DNA from: Prevotellaceae bacterium UBA4332
GTDB lineage: Bacteria; Bacteroidota; Bacteroidia; Bacteroidales; Bacteroidaceae
Direction: 5' to 3'
DNA: 64,000 bases
NCBI GenBank assembly: GCA_002394365.1
Contig: DGTQ01000007.1
Span: forward strand, 90,119-154,118
The translations under genes and the position numbers were made by a program. The notes below the pieces were generated by a model. It was given only the letters and a program-made list of their open reading frames with translations, searched no databases and was not told where the DNA came from. This document shows, piece by piece, positions 25,804-34,584 of the stretch; positions within the stretch are counted from its first letter, which is position 1; every line of letters starts with the position of its first letter.

Positions 25804-26265
25804 TTATTTATACTGATTGATATCGATTGCCTTTGGCTGCTGTGCCTGCTGCTGGTGCTCTGTACCCTCATAGATGAAGAGGTTGTTCATGAGAGAGCGA
25901 CCCAAGATGCCCTTTGGCAGCATGCCCTTTACGGCATGACGCAGCATCTTGTCAACACCGTTCTGCTTCTTGCGGAGCTCAGCAGGGGTATTGAAACGCT
26001 GACCGCCTGGGTAACCAGTGTAACGTGTATATACCTTATCGGTTTCCTTCTTACCAGTGAATACAACCTTCTTGGCGTTGATGATGATAACGTTGTCACC
26101 ACAATCAGCGTGAGGTGTGAAGTTTGGCTTATACTTACCGCGAAGTATCTTAGCCACCTTAGAAGCGAGACGACCAACGACCTGGTCTGTTGCATCAACT
26201 ACGACCCACTCCTTATTTGCAGTCTCTTTGTTGGCAGAGATTGTCTTGTAACTTAAAGTGTCCAT
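25804..26265 (-). CDS. rplM: 50S ribosomal protein L13
   Basis: 153 aa. Motifs VVDATDQVVGRLASKVAKILRG and HPADCG-like HADCGDNVIIINA, then YTRYTGYPGG, MLRHAVKGMLPKG and GRSLM, all L13. First gene of the ribosomal block, behind a long structured leader and a -7 box at 26465-26472. Confidence 0.97.
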   Translation of the reverse strand: MDTLSYKTISANKETANKEWVVVDATDQVVGRLASKVAKILRGKYKPNFTPHADCGDNVIIINAKKVVFTGKKETDKVYTRYTGYPGGQRFNTPAELRKKQNGVDKMLRHAVKGMLPKGILGRSLMNNLFIYEGTEHQQQAQQPKAIDINQYK

Positions 26266-26472
26266 TCTTGACTTTTTAATTTTTGTTTTTTTATCACGTT
26301 AATTATTAAAGCAAGAGACAAGGCGCAGTCTAATTCACCTTATATATAATGTCTCTCTGGGTGCGGATTCACTAACCATCGGCGCGGCCAGACGCACGAC
26401 TATTAACACACATCACCCGTGGGGATTCTAAGTCTCTCCCCTGCGATAATCGGAAATCGGAGTGCAAAATTA
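26266..26472 (-). promoter_or_regulatory. rplM promoter and long leader (probable L13 leader RNA)
   Basis: The minus strand shows -7 box TAATTTTG (26465-26472). About 190 nt of GC-rich, potentially structured leader follow before the rplM ATG at 26265. An autoregulatory L13 leader is known in Bacteroidia, and this is the expected position. The fold itself was not computed. Confidence 0.55.
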
Positions 26473-26575
26473 CACATATTTTTTTACTTAGAGGCTATCA
26501 CGGCGGCTAAGCAACCGCATATTTACGTTTTTTTAACAAACACAGATAACATTCTCCCCTCACGAGATTATTTGA

Positions 26576-26607
26576 TTTGTGAAATTCAATTATTCTTTGT
26601 AACTTTG
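26576..26607 (+). promoter_or_regulatory. Promoter of the surface-glycan operon
   Basis: TTTG (26576-26579), 20 nt, TAACTTTG (26600-26607). About 220 nt of leader, including the 22-bp repeats, precede ATG 26829. Confidence 0.7.
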
Positions 26608-26731
26608 CCTCACTTATATATATAAGGTAGAAGCCAAAACACAAAAGGCAAAAGCCGAGAAATATAAGGTAAAAGCTAAGCTCCTGGGCGCGGTTGCTAA
26701 GCCAGAACGTGCAGAAGCGGTGCTTTTAAGG

Positions 26732-26819
26732 AACAAAGTAGGCTAGTTTGTTCAACAAAGTAGCCTAGTTTGTTTAACAAAGTAACCTAGTTTGTTCAAC
26801 AAAGTAACCTAGTTTGATA
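26732..26819 (+). repeat. Four tandem 22-bp repeats in the glycan-operon leader
   Basis: Units start at 26732, 26754, 26776 and 26798. The consensus aacaaagtannctagtttgt is itself an imperfect palindrome (CAAAGTA/TAGTTTG). The last unit ends 9 nt before the ATG. The middle dinucleotide varies (gg, gc, aa, aa). Confidence 0.85.
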
Positions 26820-26828
26820 TTTAGAAGC

Positions 26829-28439
26829 ATGGCTCTGACAGTTTATTCCTATACTCGCCAACGCAGAATCTTATGCGCCTTGTGTGCTGTGTGCCTTGTG
26901 GTGTATGCCCTGACTGCGCAGGCTGGTGCTCTCATAGCCTCACTGTTCATCCTCTTGTTTGCTCTGGTGGAAAGGCCGCTTTTCACCCTCCCCGGGCTCA
27001 GGGATGTGCCCTTGTGGCTCTGGCTGGTGATGCTCTGCGCGGGCACAGGCCTCTTTGTAAACCACGAGACAGCCAGCAACTGGGCGATTGACGGAAGACT
27101 GCTGCCCAGCCTCAGGGTAAGCCTGTGGCTGTTTGTGCCTGCTATGCTGCTTCTGCTCATGGGACTGCTCAGGATAGAACGCTGGTGCAAGCATGCCTAC
27201 AGGGAGGCGGTCCTTGCCTGCATTATGCTCAGCGCAGCCTTGTTCCTCTACGAAACGGGAGGCAGGGGGCACATGCTCTCCCTGTCGGCTATTGTCATCT
27301 GGCACTCCATAACGCCTCGCCACAAGCGTGGGAAGGTTGACAGCATATTGCTCCTCCTTGCTTTTGTGCTCGCCTTTGTGCCCTACCCCTATGTTTACAC
27401 CATCGTGCTCAGCGTGATATGGCTGAAGGCTTGCCTGGAGCTTGCCTCGCAGGAGTACAGGGACTTCTCCCTGCCCCTCGAGACCGAGAAGCCTGGCAAG
27501 ACGAGCGACAAGATAAACCAGTTCATAGGCAAGAGCCTCTACCACCTTTTCTTCGGAGCGTGGTATGTGGTGGCAAGCCTGCCGCTGTCTGTGCTCTATT
27601 GTTTCTCTACGCTCATCAGCCTGTTGATGTACTATGTCCTGAGATTCAGGAGAAAAGTGGTGCGCAAGAACCTGTGCGACTCCTTCCCCGAGAAGTCCAA
27701 AGCCGAGATAGTCAAGATAGAACGTAAATACTACCAGCACGTGTGCGACCTGATATTTGAGAGCATCAAGTATTTCTCAATCTCGGAGAAGGAGATGCGG
27801 GAGAGGCTTGTGTATAAGAACCTCGAGCAGGCTCGCAACTCTCTGAAAAACGGCAAGACGATAGGTCTCTACATGGGGCACTACGCCAACTGGGAATGGG
27901 TGAGCAGCCTGCCCCTTGAGGTGGGCGACGTGAGCCAGTGCTGCCAGCTCTATCACCCTCTGGAGAACAAGGTGTTCGACAGACTCGTAGCCTACACTCG
28001 CGAGAGATGGGGAGGGGTGAACATACCAGCTGGGGAGTCCATAAGATACATCGTGAGGCTGAAACAGCAAGGCAAGCCCCTCGTCATAGGCTTCATAGCA
28101 GACCAGGTGCCACTGTGGCAGAACATACACTACTGGACACGCTTCCTCAACCACGAGGACACCCCTATCTTTACTGGGGCAGAGCGGTTGATGAAGAAAC
28201 TGGACATGGACGTGTACTATCTCGACGTGAGGAGAGTGAAGCGAGGCTATTACGAGGCTGAGTTCAAGCTCATATCCTCTACGCCAAAGGAGTGCGAGGA
28301 GTTCTACCTCACAGAGCAATACACACGCATGCTGGAACAAAGCATAAACGAGGCACCACCCTACTGGCTCTGGAGCCACAAGCGCTGGAAGAGAACACGC
28401 GAAGAGTATAACAGACTATTCCCTGAAAACAAGAAATGA
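26829..28439 (+). CDS. Lysophospholipid/lipid A acyltransferase (LpxL/HtrB family) with an N-terminal membrane domain
   Basis: 536 aa. The C-terminal part (about 230-536) is a Bacteroidota LpxL-type acyltransferase (LYHLFFGAWYVVASLPL, VRKNLCDSFPEKS). The catalytic HX4E is GHYANWEWVS near residue 350, and DQVPLWQNIHYW matches the family. It transfers acyl chains to lipid A precursors or lysophospholipids at the inner membrane. The first 220 residues are an extra polytopic domain with about six hydrophobic helices, absent from ordinary LpxL; its job is unknown. It opens the glycan operon and overlaps the next gene by ATGA. Confidence 0.87.
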   Translation: MALTVYSYTRQRRILCALCAVCLVVYALTAQAGALIASLFILLFALVERPLFTLPGLRDVPLWLWLVMLCAGTGLFVNHETASNWAIDGRLLPSLRVSLWLFVPAMLLLLMGLLRIERWCKHAYREAVLACIMLSAALFLYETGGRGHMLSLSAIVIWHSITPRHKRGKVDSILLLLAFVLAFVPYPYVYTIVLSVIWLKACLELASQEYRDFSLPLETEKPGKTSDKINQFIGKSLYHLFFGAWYVVASLPLSVLYCFSTLISLLMYYVLRFRRKVVRKNLCDSFPEKSKAEIVKIERKYYQHVCDLIFESIKYFSISEKEMRERLVYKNLEQARNSLKNGKTIGLYMGHYANWEWVSSLPLEVGDVSQCCQLYHPLENKVFDRLVAYTRERWGGVNIPAGESIRYIVRLKQQGKPLVIGFIADQVPLWQNIHYWTRFLNHEDTPIFTGAERLMKKLDMDVYYLDVRRVKRGYYEAEFKLISSTPKECEEFYLTEQYTRMLEQSINEAPPYWLWSHKRWKRTREEYNRLFPENKK

Positions 28440-29617
28440 CACTCGCTAAGGCAAAAACTTTCCTGTCGGACTACCGCACGACCTTCGTCTTGTGGCTGAT
28501 GCTTGGTGTGGTGTCTGGTATCATAAAGGCACACAGGGGCTACAACAACTTCCTCATATACAAGTATGTATTCTGGAACACTCTGGAGCAGAACGACCTC
28601 TACCTCCACTACCCCGAGAAGTTCAACGACCTGAACCATTATGGTCCCTTCTTCTCGCTCGTCATAGCACCCTATGCCCTGATGCCAGAATGGCTGGGAG
28701 TCATTCTGTGGAATGTTTCTCTCGCCATGCTCCTCTATGTAGCAGTCAGGACCTCAAGGTTCTCACGCTACGAGATACTCTTCATGCTCTGGTATGCAGC
28801 CCACGACCTGCTCACCTGCCTCTTCATGACGCAGTTCAACATAGCTGTTGCAGCACTCATCCTCTTCTCTTTCACTATGACAGAGCAGAAGAAGGACTTC
28901 TGGGCTGCATTCTTTATCTGCGCTGGTGTGTTCGTCAAGCTGCTCGGCATAGTGGGGCTCGCCTTCTTCTTCTTCTCCCGCAACAAGACGAAGTTCATCC
29001 TCTCACTCTGTTTCTGGAGCATAGTGATGTTCGTCTTGCCCATGCTCATCTCAAGTCCCGAGTACGTCTGCGACCAGTATGCCTCATGGTATCATGCGCT
29101 GGAGTCGAAGAACATGACCAACTCTGGCTCTCGCACCACGATGAACAACATCTCGCTCATCGGAATGGTGAGACGCATCTTCATAGACTACAACTATTCT
29201 GACCTCATTGTCATCATCCCTGGTCTGGCAATAGTTGCCACAGGCTACTTCCGCATAAAGCAATGGACAAGCCCCACCTTCAGGAAGATGGTACTGGCAC
29301 AGATGATGCTCATCACAATACTCTTCAGCACAGGCACAGAGAACAGCTCATACGTGATAGCCTACGTGGCTATTGCCATCTGGTATGCCTCCGTACCCTG
29401 GAAGAGGAGCAACCTGGACTTGTTTCTGCTCGTCTATGCCTTCGCCTTTGGCAGTCTGCTGCCTACAGACCTCTTCCCAAAGAGCTTGCAAACAAACCTC
29501 ATCCGCCCCTATGCCCTGCGAGCCCTGCCCGTAACGCTTATCTGGCTGAAGCTGTCGTGGGAAATGATACGAAAAAACTACATAGAAAGAGAACAACAAA
29601 AGTTACACATTATATAA
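28436..29617 (+). CDS. GT87-type polyprenol-phosphate-dependent glycosyltransferase (DUF2029)
   Basis: 393 aa with about nine to ten membrane helices. Typical DUF2029/GT87 features: a periplasmic acidic loop after helix 1 (NDLYLHYPEKFNDLNHYGPFFSL) and LWNVSLAMLLY. Family members move mannose or other sugars from a lipid carrier onto glycans at the outer face of the inner membrane. ATGA overlap with the acyltransferase; 15 nt before the GT2 gene that probably makes its lipid-linked donor. Confidence 0.85.
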   Translation: MTLAKAKTFLSDYRTTFVLWLMLGVVSGIIKAHRGYNNFLIYKYVFWNTLEQNDLYLHYPEKFNDLNHYGPFFSLVIAPYALMPEWLGVILWNVSLAMLLYVAVRTSRFSRYEILFMLWYAAHDLLTCLFMTQFNIAVAALILFSFTMTEQKKDFWAAFFICAGVFVKLLGIVGLAFFFFSRNKTKFILSLCFWSIVMFVLPMLISSPEYVCDQYASWYHALESKNMTNSGSRTTMNNISLIGMVRRIFIDYNYSDLIVIIPGLAIVATGYFRIKQWTSPTFRKMVLAQMMLITILFSTGTENSSYVIAYVAIAIWYASVPWKRSNLDLFLLVYAFAFGSLLPTDLFPKSLQTNLIRPYALRALPVTLIWLKLSWEMIRKNYIEREQQKLHII

Positions 29618-29632
29618 TAATATATACAACTC

Positions 29633-30556
29633 ATGCATCTATCCATTATAAGCCCCTGCTACGGAGCACCTACCCTGCTGAGGGAACTTGCAAGACAGAT
29701 TGACGAGGTTGCCAAGAGCATCACCCCTGACTACGAGATAATACTCGTGGAGGACGGCTCGCCTGACAACAGCCGAGAGATAATACGCTCCATCTGTGAG
29801 GAGAACAAGAAAGTGAAGGCTGTGTTCCTTAGCCGCAACTTCGGACAGCAGCCTGCCATAAACGCAGGGCTCGACGCTTCGTCAGGAGAATGGGTGGCTA
29901 TACTCGACTGCGACCTGCAGAACCCCCCTTCACACATCCGCTCCCTCTACGAGAAGGCGCAGGAGGGCTACGACATAGTCTTTGCAAGCCGACAGGAAAG
30001 ACCAGACTCCTACTTCATGACGCAGGGCTCGAAGATGTTCAACAAGCTAATAGGCTATCTCACCAACACCAAGCAAGACGAATCAATAGCAGAGTTTGCC
30101 ATATACAACCGTAAGGTGGTGGATGCAATGAGGCAGATGGGCGACTACGTGCGCTATTATCCCCTGATGGACAAGTGGGTGGGCTTCAGGATGACGAAAG
30201 TGCAAGTGCCTCACGACGAGCGCACTGACGGCAAGACTTCCTCCTACTCTATGCTCAAGCGCATAGACCTCGCCATCACCACCACGATAGCCTTCTCTAC
30301 CAAGGTGCTCAGGCTCATAGTCTATGCAGGCTCCCTGCTATCTATCCTGGCTATCTGCTTCGCCCTCTACCTCGCTATAGAGTTCATGATAACAGGCATA
30401 GATGTCAGCGGTTGGCTCACGTTGTTCGTCAGCATGTGGTTTATAGCTGGAGTTATCATTACCGTACTGGGTATCGTGGCTACCTACATAGGCTACATCT
30501 TTGACGAGGTAAAACGCAGACCCACCTACATCATAGGCGAGAAGATAAATTTCTAA
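29633..30556 (+). CDS. GT2 glycosyltransferase, DPM synthase/GtrB-like
   Basis: 307 aa. N-terminal GT-A domain: SIISPCYGAPTLLRELARQI, donor loop LVEDGSPDNS and metal-binding ILDCDLQNPP. Two C-terminal membrane helices (VYAGSLLSILAICFALYLAI and a second starting TLFVSMWFIAGVIITVLGIV). These enzymes load a sugar onto undecaprenyl phosphate for GT87/GT39-type transferases, which flank it on both sides. Confidence 0.9.
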   Translation: MHLSIISPCYGAPTLLRELARQIDEVAKSITPDYEIILVEDGSPDNSREIIRSICEENKKVKAVFLSRNFGQQPAINAGLDASSGEWVAILDCDLQNPPSHIRSLYEKAQEGYDIVFASRQERPDSYFMTQGSKMFNKLIGYLTNTKQDESIAEFAIYNRKVVDAMRQMGDYVRYYPLMDKWVGFRMTKVQVPHDERTDGKTSSYSMLKRIDLAITTTIAFSTKVLRLIVYAGSLLSILAICFALYLAIEFMITGIDVSGWLTLFVSMWFIAGVIITVLGIVATYIGYIFDEVKRRPTYIIGEKINF

Positions 30557-30559
30557 ACA

Positions 30560-32581
30560 ATGACTGACAAAATGACGACAAACACAGCAGCAACAACATA
30601 CAAGAGCAAGATATTAAACTTCCTGAGCAAGCCACAGACGGTGTTCTGGCTTGGCATGTTTATCACGCTTCTTGCCACGTCGCTTGAGGTATTTCGTGGG
30701 CGCAACACCAACTACTTCGACTATCAGGACTCCACAAGAATGTTCTGGGAGGGTTACAACGCCTACAACCTTGAGTATGCTTTTGCCCACGAGATTTACT
30801 TCCTCTATACCCCCGTCTTCAGCACTATCTTTGCTCCCATCTTTATGTTGCCGTGGTGGTTAGGACCTTACGTGTGGAACGTCTGCAACTTCGTTCTCTT
30901 CTTCCTCGCCATATGGACTCTCCCTGAGAAGTTCGACAAGTACAAGGTGAGAATACTCTGGTTCTTGCTGCCAGTTCTTTTGCAAGCCATCTTCTGCTAC
31001 CAGTACAATACTGTGGTGGCGTATATATTCATCTTTGCCTATTCGCTCCTCGAAAGGGGCAAGGGCGTGTGGGCAGTCTTTCTCATCATGCTTTCTGCCT
31101 GCACAAAGATTTATGGAGGAGCGGAACTTGCTCTGCTCTTCTGCTACCCCAAAACATGGAGGAACTTTGCCTATGCAGCCCTCTTCGGAGTAATCCTTCT
31201 GCTTACCCCCATGATAAACCTCAATTACGACAATCCGCTCTCCGCATATAACGAAATGATACAGATGGTAGCAAGCCACCATAGCGACAGCGACTACGTA
31301 GGACTGCTGTTTGCCAGAGGACTGAAGGAGTTTCTTTTGCCTAACTACCGTCTGGTACAGCTTACTGTCCTCGCCCTGCTTGGCATAGGCTTCTTTGCCA
31401 ACTACAAGAGGTGGAAGGATTTCAACTTCAGAGTGTATTGTCTTGGTGTGCTTTCAGGTTTCATCATCCTATTCAGCGACTGCCCAGAGACACACACCTA
31501 CATCATTTCTTTCGGAGGCTATTGCATGGCGTTCTGGATTACGGAAGACAAGAAATGGTTTGACTGGCTCATCTTCTGGCTGCTTGTCGTAAACTTTGGT
31601 ATTCTTCCTACCGACGTCCTTTGTCCACGCTGGTTGCACGAATATATACACGAAACCTATTGGCTCGATGTCTATACCTACGCATGTGCGTGGTTGAGAA
31701 TGGTGTGGTGGACTCTCAGGCCCTCTCACCTCCTCAAGGGAGTGAAAGTGGGAGTAGAAAAGGGAGTGAAAGTGGGGCTTGTGCTCTTTGCCCTTATCCC
31801 CTCTTCTGCTTTTGCTCAGGGAAAGGATACTCGTGCCAAGCGTCCAGTCTCAATAACCTATGACGTGAATGGCATAAAGTTTACAATGAAATACGTGCAG
31901 GGTGGCACCTACACTATGGGAGCCCTGCCCTGCGACACGCTTGCCGACAAAGACGAGCATCCTGCCCACAAGGTAACAGTGAACAGCTTCTACATGGCAG
32001 AAACTGAGGTTACACAACAACTTTGGGAGCACGTAATGGGCAAGAACAAGTCGAGAGTGAAGGGGCAGGACCATCCTGTAGATAACATGATGTATGAAGA
32101 CTGCATAGAGTTCATCGAGCGACTGAACACCATTCTTCACACCAATTTCCGTATGCCAACAGAAGCAGAATGGGAATATGCCGCCAAGGGTGGTCGTCTC
32201 TCCAAGGGCTACCTCTATTCTGGCAGTAACAATCCAGAGGAAGTAGCATGGACAACCGAGCAGTGTGCAAAGATTGACGGACACATGCCCGTAAGGCAGA
32301 AAAAGCCAAACGAGCTGGGACTCTACGACATGTGTGGAAACGTTTCAGAGTGGTGTTCTGATTTCTATCATTCTTATACTAAGGAGTCACAAACAAATCC
32401 TAACAATCTGTCCCCTGGCTGGTTCCACGTAGTGAGGGGTGGAGCGTACAATAATCCCGTAAGATATTCACGCGTCACCAATCGCTACATGTACGACCCA
32501 CGCAGAAAGTGGGTCAATCTGGGCTTCCGAATAGCCCTGTCAGCAAAGGATTACTCACCCCGAAAAACCACTGAGAAATGA
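30560..32581 (+). CDS. GT87-type glycosyltransferase fused to a SUMF1/FGE-sulfatase domain
   Basis: 673 aa. Residues 1-390 are a polytopic DUF2029/GT87 transferase paralogous to 28436 (TRMFWEGYNAYNLEYAFAH, YVWNVCNFVLFFLAIWTL). Residues about 403-420 are a complete signal peptide (VKVGLVLFALIPSSAFAQ). Residues 430-670 are an FGE-sulfatase domain (VQGGTYTMG, ETEVTQQLWEHVMG, RMPTEAEWEYAAKGG, LGLYDMCGNVSEWCSD, VVRGGAYNN, LGFRIAL). The active-site Cys pair of true formylglycine enzymes is not seen. The join (31736-31777) is a purine-rich 12-bp repeat. A GTG at 31766 could start the second domain separately. Confidence 0.85.
   Translation: MTDKMTTNTAATTYKSKILNFLSKPQTVFWLGMFITLLATSLEVFRGRNTNYFDYQDSTRMFWEGYNAYNLEYAFAHEIYFLYTPVFSTIFAPIFMLPWWLGPYVWNVCNFVLFFLAIWTLPEKFDKYKVRILWFLLPVLLQAIFCYQYNTVVAYIFIFAYSLLERGKGVWAVFLIMLSACTKIYGGAELALLFCYPKTWRNFAYAALFGVILLLTPMINLNYDNPLSAYNEMIQMVASHHSDSDYVGLLFARGLKEFLLPNYRLVQLTVLALLGIGFFANYKRWKDFNFRVYCLGVLSGFIILFSDCPETHTYIISFGGYCMAFWITEDKKWFDWLIFWLLVVNFGILPTDVLCPRWLHEYIHETYWLDVYTYACAWLRMVWWTLRPSHLLKGVKVGVEKGVKVGLVLFALIPSSAFAQGKDTRAKRPVSITYDVNGIKFTMKYVQGGTYTMGALPCDTLADKDEHPAHKVTVNSFYMAETEVTQQLWEHVMGKNKSRVKGQDHPVDNMMYEDCIEFIERLNTILHTNFRMPTEAEWEYAAKGGRLSKGYLYSGSNNPEEVAWTTEQCAKIDGHMPVRQKKPNELGLYDMCGNVSEWCSDFYHSYTKESQTNPNNLSPGWFHVVRGGAYNNPVRYSRVTNRYMYDPRRKWVNLGFRIALSAKDYSPRKTTEK
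31736..31777 (+). repeat. 12-bp purine-rich tandem repeat at the fusion junction
   Basis: Units gggagtgaaagt, gggagtagaaaa, gggagtgaaagt. It resembles the ggaagtaaaaaga repeats read from the minus strand at 42571-42643. It encodes KGVKVGVEKGVKVG and contains a GTG with an upstream aaggga, i.e. a possible internal start. Confidence 0.75.
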
Positions 32582-33438
32582 TATTTGCCAGAGACAAGAG
32601 CCAGATGTGCAACAATCTGCTGCAGTTTGCCCATGTTTATGCCTGGGCACGCGAGCACAACAGGAGCGTTATGTCCATGCGTTTCAGCTATAAATATAAG
32701 TACTTTCGCATCACGGGCTCCAAATACACAAGCTTTCCCCTCTATCTCTTTGCCAAATATCTCGCAGCGCTGAAGCTGCTCCCCACAGCAAGTTTCAAGC
32801 ACAGCGACTGTGATGCTCAGGCACTCGAGCAGCAGATGCTCCAACACAAGCACATCGTGGTCAGCGGATGGTTCGTAAGGTTCTATGACCTTTTTGAAAA
32901 ATACAAAGGGGAGATATGCGAGCTTTTCACCATCCTGCCACAGTACAGCGACCCCGTAAAAGCAGAAATGAACCGTCTGGAGCAAGGCTCCACAGGCTCT
33001 ATCCTGCGTCTTGGTGTCCACATCAGGCGAGGCGACTACATCAACTGGGCAGACGGAAGATATTACTACGACAACAAGGTCTATGCAGAGCACATAGCTA
33101 AATTTGCTACTTTTTTTGCAGGCAAAACAATACACGTCTATCTTTCAACCAACGATGGCAAGTTGTCTGCCTCAAAAATGAGCGAAGAAATAAACGCCGT
33201 CCTCAATGGCGACAACCACGACATACACGTTCATCTCATGCAGAACAACGCACCACAAGACCTGTTCATGCTCTCGGAGTGCGACTATATCATAGGGCCG
33301 CCAAGCACCTTCTCCGTAGTAGCTTCCATGTATAGAGACGTTCCCTTCTACCGTATGGACAAAAAAAATGTTGAAGGCTTCACTCTCGATGCCTTCAACA
33401 CTTTCAACTATTGGTTTCGCAGGATAAACGACCTATAG
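32578..33438 (+). CDS. GT11-like fucosyltransferase
   Basis: 286 aa. The motif LGVHIRRGDYINW (about 146-158) is the alpha-1,2-fucosyltransferase/GT11 signature, followed by the conserved DYIIGPPSTFSVVASMY near residue 240, the usual second GT11 block. It probably adds fucose to the surface glycan in the cytoplasm. ATGA overlap with the fusion gene. It ends 5 nt from the convergent aminotransferase gene, with no terminator between. Confidence 0.85.
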   Translation: MIFARDKSQMCNNLLQFAHVYAWAREHNRSVMSMRFSYKYKYFRITGSKYTSFPLYLFAKYLAALKLLPTASFKHSDCDAQALEQQMLQHKHIVVSGWFVRFYDLFEKYKGEICELFTILPQYSDPVKAEMNRLEQGSTGSILRLGVHIRRGDYINWADGRYYYDNKVYAEHIAKFATFFAGKTIHVYLSTNDGKLSASKMSEEINAVLNGDNHDIHVHLMQNNAPQDLFMLSECDYIIGPPSTFSVVASMYRDVPFYRMDKKNVEGFTLDAFNTFNYWFRRINDL

Positions 33439-33443
33439 AGACC

Positions 33444-34565
33444 TTACGCATATTCCCTTATCGTCCTGATAATCTTCTCTACCTCCATGTCCGTCAACTC
33501 ATAGAACAGAGGCAGTCTCACGAGCGTGTCGCTATACCTGTCGCACTCACTCAAAATCCTCCCGTCGTGCTTGTCCTTATAATAAACGCTTGAGTGGAGA
33601 GGCAGGTAGTGGAATGTCGTCTGTATTCCCCTGTTCTTCAAGTAGGACATAAATCTGGTACGCTCCTCCAGCGAAGGACAAAGCAAGTAGTACATGTGGG
33701 CATTATTCGTAGCATAGTCAGGCAACTCCGGCATCACCTCTATTCCTCTGCCTGTCTTGCCTCTCAGCCCCTTGTCATACATTTCCCATATATGTTTTCT
33801 CTTTCTCTGTATGTCATCCAGCTGCTCCAGTTGAGCCCACAAGAAAGCAGCATTAAACTCTGAAGGCAGGAAAGAAGAACCCATGTCGCACCAGCCGTAT
33901 TTGTTTACCGCACCGCGATAAAACTCAGCCCTGTTCGTGCCCTTTTCCCAAAGTATCTCCGAACGCCTCACGAAACGCTCATCATTTATGGCGAGCATGC
34001 CTCCCTCGCCACTGCTTATGTTTTTCGTCTCGTGGAAGGAGAAAGCAGCCAAATGCCCTATACTGCCCAGAGGCTTACCCTTATAGTACGAATCTATGGA
34101 GTGCGCAGCGTCCTCTACCACAATGAGGTTGTGCTCCCTTGCCAGAGCCATTATGCCATCCATATCACATGCCACGCCAGCATAGTGCACCACACATATC
34201 ACCTTTGTCCTCTCGTTGATAAGGGGTTCTATCGTCTCGAGCGTGACATTAGGATTCTCCCTGCCACTATCCGCAAATCTTACCACAGCCCTCTCGCGCA
34301 AGAAAGCCAGAGCAGTGGAGACAAACGTATAAGAGGGAACAATCACCTCGTCTCCCGCATTAAGGTTGCACAGCATGGCGCACATCTCTAAGGCATCCGT
34401 ACCAGACGTGCACAACAAAGCCTTCTTGAAACCATAACGTTTCTCAAAGAATCCGTGGCACAGTTTCGTAAACTCTCCGTTTCCCGACATAGTCGTAGAA
34501 CGGCAAACTTCAGCTATGTAGCTCAGTTCCCTTCCTGAGCAATAAGGTTTGTTAAATGGTATCAT
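33444..34565 (-). CDS. dTDP-4-amino-4,6-dideoxygalactose transaminase (WecE/RffA-like)
   Basis: 373 aa, DegT/DnrJ/EryC1/StrS family. A PLP-dependent enzyme that aminates dTDP-4-keto-6-deoxyglucose. Lys181 in FSFHETKNISSGEGG is the PLP lysine, and this exact phrase is characteristic of WecE. CTSGTDALE and VVEDAAHSID complete the PLP site. It supplies an amino sugar nucleotide for the neighbouring transferases. Confidence 0.9.
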   Translation of the reverse strand: MIPFNKPYCSGRELSYIAEVCRSTTMSGNGEFTKLCHGFFEKRYGFKKALLCTSGTDALEMCAMLCNLNAGDEVIVPSYTFVSTALAFLRERAVVRFADSGRENPNVTLETIEPLINERTKVICVVHYAGVACDMDGIMALAREHNLIVVEDAAHSIDSYYKGKPLGSIGHLAAFSFHETKNISSGEGGMLAINDERFVRRSEILWEKGTNRAEFYRGAVNKYGWCDMGSSFLPSEFNAAFLWAQLEQLDDIQRKRKHIWEMYDKGLRGKTGRGIEVMPELPDYATNNAHMYYLLCPSLEERTRFMSYLKNRGIQTTFHYLPLHSSVYYKDKHDGRILSECDRYSDTLVRLPLFYELTDMEVEKIIRTIREYA

Positions 34566-34584
34566 TTCTTTTCTTTTTTCTTCA

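Noticed and set aside
30560..32581. Active formylglycine-generating enzyme
   Set aside because: The domain family fits, but the reactive cysteines expected in the C-terminal core (around VVRGGAYNN to LGFRIAL) are absent; a non-catalytic or different role is more likely.
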